From Dehalococcoidia bacterium UBA6808 (GTDB taxonomy: Bacteria > Chloroflexota > Dehalococcoidia > GIF9 > UBA5629): 16,054 nucleotides of DNA. Shown piece by piece: positions 8,014 to 14,202 of the stretch. Each line of letters begins with the position of its first letter. The first letter of the stretch is position 1. Made by a program: the position numbers and the translations under genes. The notes beneath the pieces are model-generated. The model was not told where the DNA came from, made no database searches, and saw only the letters and a program-made list of their open reading frames with translations. The stretch is from NCBI GenBank assembly GCA_002452695.1, contig DKFA01000026.1:33952-50005 (forward strand), given 5' to 3'.

Positions 8014-8037
8014 ATAGCAATTTTTTACATTATGCAA
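8011..8037 (-). promoter_or_regulatory. Sigma70 promoter of the ferritin/suf/fprA operon
   Basis: Read on the minus strand: -35 TTGCAT (8037-8032), a 15-bp spacer, and a consensus -10 TATAAT (8016-8011) preceded by TGC, i.e. an extended -10 that compensates for the short spacer. It would start transcription near 8004, giving a leader of about 110 nt before ATG 7895. No other convincing promoter lies between here and the copper ATPase. Confidence 0.65.
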
Positions 8038-8080
8038 GTAACCAAAGTCACACTTATAAGAATATTTTAACGAAATATGG

Positions 8081-8118
8081 TGTAAATAAAGCAGGTCGCC
8101 TTTTCGTGAGGCGACCTG
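8081..8118 (-). terminator. Rho-independent terminator of the two-CW gene
   Basis: A perfect 9-bp stem (CAGGTCGCC at 8092-8100 with GGCGACCTG at 8110-8118) has a 9-nt loop and is followed on the minus strand by a C then TTTATTTACA. It lies 26 nt after the stop of the 8144-8476 gene and upstream of the operon promoter, separating the two units. Confidence 0.75.
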
Positions 8119-8143
8119 GTCAATGGATTGCTGATATAAGTAA

Positions 8144-8476
8144 TTAGCGTGCTACTCTTGCCGGATTCTTGAAGTCAGTATTGATACCTTTGCCCATTAA
8201 TTTCAACTTGATCGGCGCTCCCTTGCCGTATTTTTTGTAGACCCTGCAGACCTCACATATGCTGGTGTCTTTACCGGTCGAGCCGTGATCGTCCAGTTTG
8301 CAGTAAGTTCCCTCGATTTCCCAGCAGGGGAGGAACTGGTAGAGAAAGGCTGGACATTCTGATTTTATGCTCTCAGGGCAATGACATTTTTCCCAGCAGG
8401 GCTGCTTGTCCGCCCAGTAATTGCTGTTGGCGGACTTTTCCGCTATTTGAGCCTTTTCCATTATTTCAGCTATCAT
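8144..8476 (-). CDS. Small cysteine-rich two-CW-type protein
   Basis: A 110-residue protein with eight or more cysteines in two related blocks. The first has PCWEKCHCPESIKSECPAF; the second has PCWEIEGTYCK and later ICEVCRVYKKYG. The paired CWE motifs with trailing CP and CxxC resemble small two-CW domain proteins, whose function is unknown to me; metal or Fe-S binding is likely. There is no signal peptide or membrane segment, so it should be cytoplasmic. The basic C-terminus (KLKLMGKG) may touch nucleic acid or a partner, which is speculation. ATG 8476 has a strong GGAGGAAACC upstream. It is a single-gene unit, ended by the hairpin at 8081-8118, divergent from yyaL. Confidence 0.8.
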   Translation of the reverse strand: MIAEIMEKAQIAEKSANSNYWADKQPCWEKCHCPESIKSECPAFLYQFLPCWEIEGTYCKLDDHGSTGKDTSICEVCRVYKKYGKGAPIKLKLMGKGINTDFKNPARVAR

Positions 8477-8533
8477 GGTTTCCTCCTTTGATGATATCCA
8501 GGGTTGCAGTCTTTATGGTATAAATTTAACAGA

Positions 8534-8622
8534 CGCATAATCCGGCGCCATCCGTCATGACACTTAATCTGCATTTGCGTAAAAGCGCATAAATGAACAT
8601 TAAAGTATTAAGCGGAAATGCG
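8534..8622. promoter_or_regulatory. Repeated ATGCG/CGCAT motifs between divergent genes
   Basis: The 218-bp gap 8477-8694 separates the two-CW gene from yyaL and must hold both promoters. It contains CGCATAA at 8534-8540 and 8586-8592, and the reverse orientation as CATTTGCG at 8572-8579 and AAATGCG at 8616-8622. The middle pair forms an imperfect dyad around TAAAAG. These could be binding sites of one regulator. I could not identify convincing -35/-10 pairs for either gene. Confidence 0.25.
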
Positions 8623-8694
8623 TAGTGGTCGTGTCCGGCAATTTGGAGACAGAATTGTTTTAAGGCAAAATAGACAGAGAGGTTATGATAGAGA

Positions 8695-10743
8695 ATGATT
8701 AATGAAAAAGGAAAGTTAAACCGTCTGGCTGCTGAGACCAGCCCTTATCTTCTGCAGCATGCCGCCAATCCGGTGGACTGGTATCCCTGGGGAGTTGAGG
8801 CTTTTGACAAAGCACGCAGAGAGAACAAGCCCGTTTTTCTCAGTATAGGCTATTCAGCCTGTCACTGGTGTCATGTCATGGCGCATGAATCGTTTGAAAA
8901 TGAAGAGATAGCCTCTGCTTTGAACGAGGGCTTTATCAGTATAAAGGTGGACAGGGAAGAGAGGCCTGATATTGACCATGTTTATATGCAGGCGGTGCAG
9001 ACCTTGACCGGCACAGGTGGTTGGCCGCTGAATGTTTTTTTGACTCCGGAAGGCAGGCCTTTCTTCGGAGGCACATATTTTCCTGTTGAAGCAAAATACG
9101 GTATGCCGGGATTTGGCTACGTGCTGGAAACGGTCAGCAGGGCTTTCGCTGAGACGCGTGATGACATTGAACAGCATGCGGGAGAACTCCAGGAAGCATT
9201 GTCAGCTAATCAATCCTTAATGGAATCGGGCATGTCGGGAACAGAAGTGCTGGATAAAGCATTTGAAAAGATGGTTGCTGATTTCGATAGCTCACAGGGA
9301 GGGTTCGGTTCAGCGCCCAAATTCCCGGAGCCGATGGCCCTTGAATTTCTTTTGAGGACCTGGTTCCGTAAAAAGGATAAGAACGCTCTCAAGATGGTTG
9401 AGTTTACGCTAACCAAGATGTCAGCCGGAGGAATATATGACCAGGTAGGAGGCGGATTCCACAGATATTCCACGGATAATATGTGGCTCGTGCCACATTT
9501 TGAAAAGATGCTATATGATAATGCCCTGCTGGCAAAGTTATATCTGTACCTGTATCAGGCTACCGCAAAAGAACTGTACAGGGATGTGTTATGCCAAACC
9601 CTGGACTATGTTCTGCGTGAGATGAAATCGGAAGAAGGCGGTTTTTTCAGCACGCAGGATGCCGATAGTGAAGGAATTGAAGGTAAATACTATACATGGG
9701 AAAAGCAGGATTTCGATAAAACGGTCGGTGACAGGGAAGCTGGTATGATGAGTGATTACTACTCGGTAACTGACAGGGGTAATTTTGAAGGCAGCAATAT
9801 ACTTTACATAAAGGATGCCAACAAAGCGCCGGAGGCAACGGTGCTGTCCCGCGCAAGGTTTGCGCTGGCTGTTGAAAGATCCCGGCGGGTAAAGCCGGCC
9901 CGGGATGAAAAGGTGATTGCGTCCTGGAACGGGATGATGATTAGCAGTTTGAGCGAGGCAGGCGCTGCACTGGAAAGGAAAGACTATATTGTGGCGGCAG
10001 AAGTGTGTGCCCGCTTTATCCGGGATAAGATGGTTGAAGATGGTATGCTGGTTCATACATATAAAGACGGGCGCAGGGGAGAACAGGGGTTTCTTGAGGA
10101 CTATGCCTGCGTGGTGCAGGGACTGATTGATCTCTATTCGGCTACTTTTAGGGGTGAATGGTTGGACTTAGCTGTCCGTCTAGCTGACCGTGTGCTGGAC
10201 CTCTTTACAGGTAATTCCGATGGCATCCTTTATGATACTCAAACGTCGGGTGAAAAACTGTTTATCGGTGTCCGCAATTTGGTGGATGGCGCGATTCCTT
10301 CAGGCAGTTCTGCGGCTGCCAGATCTTTTCTTTACCTGGCCAGGTTGACCGGGGATGATAGATATTCTAAGGTTGTGGAACCTTCAATTTTGTCGATATA
10401 TAGTCAGATGGCCTCTTATCCGAGGGGTTTTGCTAACTGGTTGTGTGCGCTTGATTTCTATCTGTCGGAGAATCTTGAAATAGCGGTTATTTGTGGCAGT
10501 GATGCTGGTGAAGCAGGATTAACAAAGCAGGCTATCTGCAGAAGGTATCTGCCCAACAAGGTTATAGCTGCCTCCTGCCCTGGAATAGCGCCGGCGCAAC
10601 TCAGCCCGCCCATGTTACAGGGCAAGCCTTCTGCAGGAGAAAAAACATCTGTATACATATGTTCCGGAAATACTTGCAATGAACCTGTAACCGGCAGTAA
10701 CGGTCTGTCGGTGTTATTAAATAAGATTGGTGGAGTCGGATAA
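8695..10743 (+). CDS. yyaL: YyaL/SPATA20-like thioredoxin-domain protein (DUF255)
   Basis: A 682-residue protein of the usual family length. Residues 1 to about 170 are a thioredoxin-like domain with SACHWCHVM (Cys56/Cys59 in the CxxC position), KVDREERPDID and GGWPLNVFLTPEGRPFFGG. The remainder is an (alpha/alpha)6-barrel resembling N-acylglucosamine 2-epimerase and glycosidase folds, including GGIYDQVGGGFHRYS, HFEKMLYDNA and IPSGSSAAARS. The C-terminus has CSGNTC. The family is widespread, but its reaction has not been settled to my knowledge; a redox or carbohydrate-linked role is inferred only. ATG 8695 is chosen because family similarity begins at LNRLAAETSPYLLQHA; GAGAGG lies 12 bases upstream. 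The next gene follows after 14 nt. Confidence 0.95.
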   Translation: MINEKGKLNRLAAETSPYLLQHAANPVDWYPWGVEAFDKARRENKPVFLSIGYSACHWCHVMAHESFENEEIASALNEGFISIKVDREERPDIDHVYMQAVQTLTGTGGWPLNVFLTPEGRPFFGGTYFPVEAKYGMPGFGYVLETVSRAFAETRDDIEQHAGELQEALSANQSLMESGMSGTEVLDKAFEKMVADFDSSQGGFGSAPKFPEPMALEFLLRTWFRKKDKNALKMVEFTLTKMSAGGIYDQVGGGFHRYSTDNMWLVPHFEKMLYDNALLAKLYLYLYQATAKELYRDVLCQTLDYVLREMKSEEGGFFSTQDADSEGIEGKYYTWEKQDFDKTVGDREAGMMSDYYSVTDRGNFEGSNILYIKDANKAPEATVLSRARFALAVERSRRVKPARDEKVIASWNGMMISSLSEAGAALERKDYIVAAEVCARFIRDKMVEDGMLVHTYKDGRRGEQGFLEDYACVVQGLIDLYSATFRGEWLDLAVRLADRVLDLFTGNSDGILYDTQTSGEKLFIGVRNLVDGAIPSGSSAAARSFLYLARLTGDDRYSKVVEPSILSIYSQMASYPRGFANWLCALDFYLSENLEIAVICGSDAGEAGLTKQAICRRYLPNKVIAASCPGIAPAQLSPPMLQGKPSAGEKTSVYICSGNTCNEPVTGSNGLSVLLNKIGGVG

Positions 10744-10757
10744 TTGTCCGATCCGAA

Positions 10758-11792
10758 GTGAAAAAATATCTTATTTGTATAGCCCTGGTTTTCTGCATCT
10801 GCATGCTATACTGTGCACAGGCAGTTGTCGCTGGGGATGATGCTGGAAAGTTGAGGGGGCAGATTGAAACGGCAGCCGGCCTGGCCTTGCTGGATTTACC
10901 CCAATGGCAGTACATCAACGCCACAAAGCCGGACAGCCATAGTGTCTATGGCAATCCAGTGATTGATCAGGAATTGCTGCGTCAGCAGATCGTGCGGGTC
11001 ATCCTGGACAATCGTCTGGAAATGGCACCCCCATTGAAGTTCAGGCTGGAACGTCCACCCTGCCTGCTGGTCGTCTCTCCCCGGGACAGGATTCAGTATC
11101 TTGACCGGGTGCTGCTGACGCCTGATCTTACATCTGAACAGATGGCCGCTATAGAAAGCAGTGTCGATAAGCTGGGTCTCTCATCGCTGGTCGTGCAGCT
11201 GGGGGGCCTCGGCGCAGCCTTTCCGGCCATCGTATCACCTGAGATGGGGACCAGGCAGGTCATCAACGCCGTTGTTGAGGAATGGGCACACCAGTTCCTG
11301 GCCTTAAGGCCGTTGGGGGCGCTTTATCTGCTGGATTGCCTGGGCATCAGGCAACCGCCTGATATCATCATCATGAACGAAACGCTGGCTGGTATGATGG
11401 CTGATGAGATTGGCGGCCGGGTATACCAGCTATATTATAAGGACACCGACCTGGACAGCAAGACGCCCGCAGGTGACATCGACTTTTCGTTTGAGATGCG
11501 TAATACCAGGCGGACAGTTGATATGTTGCTGAGGGCCGGCGAGATTGCAGCAGCCGAGCAATATATGGAAATGAGAAAGGAGTTCTTCATCGGGCATGGC
11601 TACAGCATCAGAAAGCTTAACCAGGCCTATTTCGCTTTTCACGGCATTTATGGCGATGACCCGGGTGCGGTTAGCCCTGTCCATGATGAGCTTAAAGCAT
11701 TGAGAAGCAGGTATGCTACGCTGGCCGGGTTTGTTAACGATGTCTCTGGCATGACTGACCACAGGCAACTCAAGGAAGCTGCAGCGTTTTAA
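10758..11792 (+). CDS. Exported protein of unknown function with EExxH-type motif
   Basis: A 344-residue protein starting with GTG 10758, 14 nt after yyaL, so probably cotranscribed. The N-terminus is a signal peptide (KK, hydrophobic residues 5-24, possible cleavage near Ala25), so the mature chain acts outside the membrane. I do not recognise a named family. The striking part is VVEEWAHQFL (Glu174, Glu175, His178), and about 30 residues on MNETLAGMMADEIG (Asn207-Glu208, Asp216-Glu217). This spacing resembles a zinc metallopeptidase site with the first motif in a non-canonical order, but there is no HExxH, so activity is only a guess. Residues 70-130 contain a RPPCLLVVSPRDRI stretch. No downstream terminator is obvious before mntP. 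Confidence 0.8.
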   Translation: MKKYLICIALVFCICMLYCAQAVVAGDDAGKLRGQIETAAGLALLDLPQWQYINATKPDSHSVYGNPVIDQELLRQQIVRVILDNRLEMAPPLKFRLERPPCLLVVSPRDRIQYLDRVLLTPDLTSEQMAAIESSVDKLGLSSLVVQLGGLGAAFPAIVSPEMGTRQVINAVVEEWAHQFLALRPLGALYLLDCLGIRQPPDIIIMNETLAGMMADEIGGRVYQLYYKDTDLDSKTPAGDIDFSFEMRNTRRTVDMLLRAGEIAAAEQYMEMRKEFFIGHGYSIRKLNQAYFAFHGIYGDDPGAVSPVHDELKALRSRYATLAGFVNDVSGMTDHRQLKEAAAF

Positions 11793-11820
11793 TCAGCATT
11801 TCTTTCACCGCAATTGACTT

Positions 11821-11829
11821 TGGTATACT
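11821..11829 (+). promoter_or_regulatory. Extended -10 element before mntP
   Basis: TGGTATACT gives an extended -10 (hexamer TATACT, 11824-11829) ending nine bases before the mntP ATG. Transcription would begin at or within about three bases of the start codon. No good -35 is seen at 15-18 bp. Confidence 0.4.
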
Positions 11830-11838
11830 TTAGCGGTT

Positions 11839-12408
11839 ATGGCTTTAATTGATCTTTTCTCAATCGTGTTGATCGGACTGGGGCTTTCTGCTGACTGTTT
11901 TGCTGTAGCGTTGACCATAGGCGCCGCCGGGAAGACTTTCTCCCCAGGAAACATGTTGAAGGTGGCGTTGTCCTTCGGTATTTTCCAGATGGCCATGCCT
12001 CTCCTGGGCTGGTTGGTCGGCCAGACGGTGGTCAGCTATATTGAGCAGTATGACCACTGGTTGGCCTTTGTTCTGCTGGCTTTTATAGGCGGTAAAATGA
12101 TTATAGAATTCGTCCGCAATGGCACAGAGGCCGAATCTGTGGATATTGGCAAGTGGGGGACCCTGATAACTCTGGCTGTAGCTACCAGCATCGATTCTCT
12201 GGCTGTTGGCCTTTCCTTCGCGGTGTTGAAGATCAACATAGTCATTGCTGCCGGTATCATTGGTATGGTGGCCTTCACTGTTTCAGCCTTCAGCTTCTGG
12301 CTGGGCAGGAAGGTCAGCGCCCTGGTAGGGAGGTGTGCCCTGCTGGCTGGTGGAATTATACTTATAGTTATTGGATTGAGGATACTCATTACACATATGC
12401 TGTCGTAA
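11839..12408 (+). CDS. mntP: Manganese efflux pump MntP
   Basis: A 189-residue integral membrane protein with about six helices, the standard size. The two internal repeats each begin with the family signature: GLSADCFAVAL (Asp19) and ATSIDSLAVGLSF (Asp119); the paired aspartates are needed for Mn2+ export in E. coli MntP. GGKMIIEF marks the third helix. No Shine-Dalgarno precedes ATG 11839, and a likely -10 sits only nine bases upstream, suggesting a leaderless message. I see no yybP-ykoY type manganese riboswitch in the 46-nt gap. Manganese control fits the oxidative-stress theme of the neighbourhood, though it is on the other strand. Confidence 0.93.
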   Translation: MALIDLFSIVLIGLGLSADCFAVALTIGAAGKTFSPGNMLKVALSFGIFQMAMPLLGWLVGQTVVSYIEQYDHWLAFVLLAFIGGKMIIEFVRNGTEAESVDIGKWGTLITLAVATSIDSLAVGLSFAVLKINIVIAAGIIGMVAFTVSAFSFWLGRKVSALVGRCALLAGGIILIVIGLRILITHMLS

Positions 12409-12409
12409 G

Positions 12410-12453
12410 GCCCGGATTATCGTAATATCAGTTTACGTTAACGCTGTCCGGGC
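12410..12453. terminator. Hairpin between convergent genes (possible bidirectional terminator)
   Basis: GCCCGGA at 12410-12416 pairs with TCCGGGC at 12447-12453, with an inner CGTAA/TTACG pair (12421-12425 with 12433-12437). It sits at the end of mntP and overlaps the last codons of the minus-strand gene. There is no clear T-run on either side, so termination is uncertain. Confidence 0.35.
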
Positions 12454-13064
12454 GTGCCCAAATAGAACAGCTTGTTGGCTACATTGCTGCCGTTGGCGAG
12501 GCACAGGTAAACCTTCTCGGATCCAGGTGAAACCTTGAACTGGACCGTGCCTGCGTTGATCTCGCCAGACGTGAAATACTGGCTGTAAAAACCGGTTCCG
12601 CTTTCGTTCAGGCTGCTGTCCCAGAATACCTGTTTGCTACTGTTTTGGGCACAGAGCTTATAAATGCCTGTGAATTTTTCATCGCTGACCTCATAACTGA
12701 AGCCGAACGGGAGGGTCGCGCTTCCCAGATTGCGTATGCTGATGTAAACAACCGCGGTATTGCCGTTCCACTGGTAGTTCTTGAGGGTGTATTCCCAATT
12801 GCTTATTGTCCGTATCTGTCCTGCCGATGTTTGGGGTATCGACGGATCAGACGCCGAAACGGTGGAAAAAGCGGAAGGCTCTCCTGCAATCAGCTGTTCG
12901 AATGTGACCTGTATATTCTGAGCCATCTGGCGCATGTTATTCTTCACGGATGGAAAGGGTCCAACATCGAGGAAAGTTGTAACCATAATCAATGCCATTG
13001 CCATGAAGATGATCAGGACGACGGTTCCTCCTATCGGTGCAGCTGGTTTCTTAGAACTGCTCAT
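12438..13064 (-). CDS. Membrane-anchored extracytoplasmic protein with Ig-like (DUF4352-like) domain
   Basis: A 208-residue protein from ATG 13064. A short basic N-terminus (SSSKKPAAPIGG) is followed by one hydrophobic segment (about 13-32), then an exported domain rich in Ser, Asn and aromatics. Residues 85-200 (NWEYTLKNYQWNGN, YISIRNLGSA, FSYEVSDE, GTVQFKVSPGSEKVYLCL) look like a beta-sandwich of the DUF4352/telokin-like type. The N-terminal Pro-Ile-Gly-Gly before the hydrophobic stretch faintly resembles pilin-type leaders. No Shine-Dalgarno is seen; a TTG start 19 codons earlier (13121) is possible but lies in a stem-loop and adds no recognisable sequence. The function is unknown, perhaps surface sensing or binding. 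Confidence 0.75.
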   Translation of the reverse strand: MSSSKKPAAPIGGTVVLIIFMAMALIMVTTFLDVGPFPSVKNNMRQMAQNIQVTFEQLIAGEPSAFSTVSASDPSIPQTSAGQIRTISNWEYTLKNYQWNGNTAVVYISIRNLGSATLPFGFSYEVSDEKFTGIYKLCAQNSSKQVFWDSSLNESGTGFYSQYFTSGEINAGTVQFKVSPGSEKVYLCLANGSNVANKLFYLGTPGQR

Positions 13065-13102
13065 ATAGTATAACGCAATATTTATTTTAATAAGGTTATA
13101 AT

Positions 13103-13194
13103 AAAAAAGATCGTCAGACAAAATTCACATCCGGTAAAGAGGCGGCATACATGGATGCAAATTCCCTGTAAAGCCGGTTTGTCTGATCTTTTTT
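13103..13194. repeat. Long bulged stem-loop (leader RNA, terminator or small RNA candidate)
   Basis: AAAAAAGA (13103-13110) and TCAGACAAA (13114-13122) pair with TTTGTCTGA (13178-13186) and TCTTTTTT (13187-13194): 17 bp with a 3-nt bulge (TCG). The 55-nt inside can form CCGG/CCGG (13131-13134 with 13174-13177) and GCAT/ATGC (13145-13148 with 13155-13158). Both ends carry T-runs in the sense of leaving the stem, so it could terminate in either direction. On the minus strand it would be the leader of the 12438-13064 gene, ending about 39 nt before its ATG. Confidence 0.5.
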
Positions 13195-13246
13195 GTTTAC
13201 ATTAATGTCGGCATGATATGTCTGAAGTTCTCAATAGTCCACTGCT

Positions 13247-13309
13247 TTGGCTAATACCACTGCATTCGATGGTGCGGATGGTACAGGCAAAAACAGGTGT
13301 ATTATTTAA
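13247..13309 (+). pseudogene. Remnant resembling dTMP kinase P-loop
   Basis: Twenty codons read TTAFDGADGTGKN, very close to the FEGxDGxGKST P-loop that opens thymidylate kinases, but a TAG lies just upstream of this frame and a TAA closes it at 13307. There is no room for the rest of the enzyme. It may be a degraded fragment; chance similarity over so few residues is possible. Confidence 0.3.
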
Positions 13310-13470
13310 GGTAGTTCGACTGATTCGCGTATAAGTTTCACAACGTCCTCTATTTTTATTGAATCTGCTTTGTCCAGGGAAAGGACGGCATCTTCAAACA
13401 TTGTCATGCAGGAGGGGTATGAAACGGCCGGTACCTGTGCTCCGCAATCAAGAGCTTGTTTAATACGCAG
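13306..13470 (-). pseudogene. C-terminal fragment of a CCG-type Fe-S oxidoreductase
   Basis: Fifty-four codons ending at TAA 13306 read IKQALDCGAQVPAVSYPSCM, then MFEDAVLSLDKA and IKIEDVVKLIRESVELP. This pattern (Gly-Ala, then PSC/PFC, MFEDA, and a closing I-K-x-x-D-x-x-x-L-I segment) is the usual C-terminus of heterodisulfide-reductase-B-like or glycolate-oxidase-type Fe-S subunits. The frame stays open upstream only to a TAG at 13531-13533, without recognisable family sequence or a start. It is a broken gene end overlapping the P-loop remnant on the other strand. Confidence 0.55.
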
Positions 13471-13549
13471 TGTATATGTTAACCGGAATAAGGATTTCAG
13501 AGAGAGTGTTGCCGAAAATTCGTGAAATATCTAAACGAGTGGATCACAA

Positions 13550-13624
13550 TGGAGCGGGAGACGGGATTCGAACCCGCAACAGCCTGCTTGGAGGGCAGGA
13601 ACTCTACCGTTGAGTTACTCCCGC
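13550..13624 (-). tRNA. tRNA-Gly (anticodon TCC), CCA encoded
   Basis: Minus-strand cloverleaf: acceptor GCGGGAG/CTCCCGC (13624-13618 with 13560-13554), anticodon stem CCTGC/GCAGG with 7-nt loop CCTCCAA (anticodon TCC), and T-arm GCGGGTTCGAATCCCGT. Discriminator T is followed by encoded CCA (13552-13550). A consensus promoter lies just upstream. Confidence 0.95.
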
Positions 13625-13638
13625 AGTAAAGTCAAATC

Positions 13639-13667
13639 ATTGTAATGCCTGTCTGATCTGTTGTCAA
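13639..13667 (-). promoter_or_regulatory. Sigma70 promoter of tRNA-Gly
   Basis: On the minus strand, TTGACA (13667-13662), a 17-bp spacer and TACAAT (13644-13639) would start transcription about eight bases before the mature tRNA 5' end. Together with the promoter below it accounts for most of the 162-nt gap 13625-13786. Confidence 0.8.
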
Positions 13668-13738
13668 AGCGAACCGCTCCTGTTAAGCAGATGGGAAATA
13701 ACGGAAATCTGTATATAAATTTGTATTTGGACTGATGC

Positions 13739-13767
13739 TTGACATTGTGGTATTAGCAGCATATTAT
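13739..13767 (+). promoter_or_regulatory. Sigma70 promoter of the 13802-14125 gene
   Basis: TTGACA (13739-13744), a 17-bp spacer and TATTAT (13762-13767) give a near-consensus promoter starting near 13774, 28 nt before ATG 13802. Confidence 0.8.
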
Positions 13768-13801
13768 AAAATCAATAAAAGAGTGAATGGGGGTTGAACT
13801 T

Positions 13802-14125
13802 ATGGCAAATGAACAGTTTACGGGCAGACCTTACGAAGATCAGGAATTGCTTTCGATCGACCGTCTGAAGAGGGCGGTCATGAACAGGATAATTGAAAGA
13901 GCCGAGGCGCTGATGGATGAGGAGTTCCCCTTGAAGGATGAACGTCTCGAGGCTCTTTTCATTGATGAGTGGAAAAAGGCCATGATTGCCGTAAGGAATT
14001 CGCCCCAGGCTAAAGAAGCATATAAGAAGTGGCTTGAGTCCAGGATGGTCGGTATGCTGGATGCCCAGATCAAGGAAGACCGCGAGCAGCTTTATTCGAT
14101 GGGAGTACAGGATAAAAGCCTGTGA
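13802..14125 (+). CDS. Small charged helical protein of unknown function
   Basis: A 107-residue, strongly helical, acidic and basic protein (LKRAVMNRIIERAEALMDEE, then WKKAMIAVRNS and AYKKWLESRMVGMLDA). There are no cysteines, signal peptide or membrane segment, so it should be cytoplasmic. I do not recognise the family. ATG 13802 is preferred because GGGGG lies eight bases upstream; ATG 13787, five codons earlier, is possible with a weaker site. It has its own near-consensus promoter and is followed by a terminator-like hairpin, so it is well expressed and monocistronic or attenuated before the next gene. Confidence 0.75.
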   Translation: MANEQFTGRPYEDQELLSIDRLKRAVMNRIIERAEALMDEEFPLKDERLEALFIDEWKKAMIAVRNSPQAKEAYKKWLESRMVGMLDAQIKEDREQLYSMGVQDKSL

Positions 14126-14146
14126 TATTGGATTGAGTGTATAATT

Positions 14147-14185
14147 AAGGAGGAGGAATTTCCGGTTCCTCCTTCTTGTTTCTTT
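14147..14185 (+). terminator. Terminator-like hairpin after the 107-residue gene
   Basis: GGAGGAA (14152-14158) pairs with TTCCTCC (14166-14172) around a 7-nt loop, and the stem can be extended with AAGG/CCTT if GGA is bulged. T-rich sequence (TTCTTGTTTCTTT) follows. The arm contains GGAGG but is too far from ATG 14203 to serve as its ribosome site. Confidence 0.6.
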
Positions 14186-14202
14186 AACAATGGAAGCGGC
14201 GT

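Noticed and set aside
7980..8143. A possible CRISPR or tandem-repeat array in the AT-rich leader region
   Set aside because: No regularly spaced direct repeats are present; the only repeats are the terminator stem and the short dyads.
8854..10056. Minus-strand open frames inside yyaL
   Set aside because: They lie opposite a complete DUF255 gene and have no motifs or ribosome sites.
13065..13121. A longer 227-residue form of the surface protein starting at TTG 13121
   Set aside because: The added 19 residues are encoded by AT-rich sequence overlapping the stem-loop, show no recognisable feature, and would put charged residues before the hydrophobic anchor without a ribosome site.
13103..13194. 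A cyclic-di-GMP or manganese riboswitch
   Set aside because: An AAAGCC stretch recalls the GEMM class, but the GEMM loop pairing and other conserved blocks are missing, and the surrounding genes give no support.
13550..13624. A tRNA-flanking attachment site of an integrated element
   Set aside because: No second copy of the tRNA 3' end and no integrase gene are found in the window.
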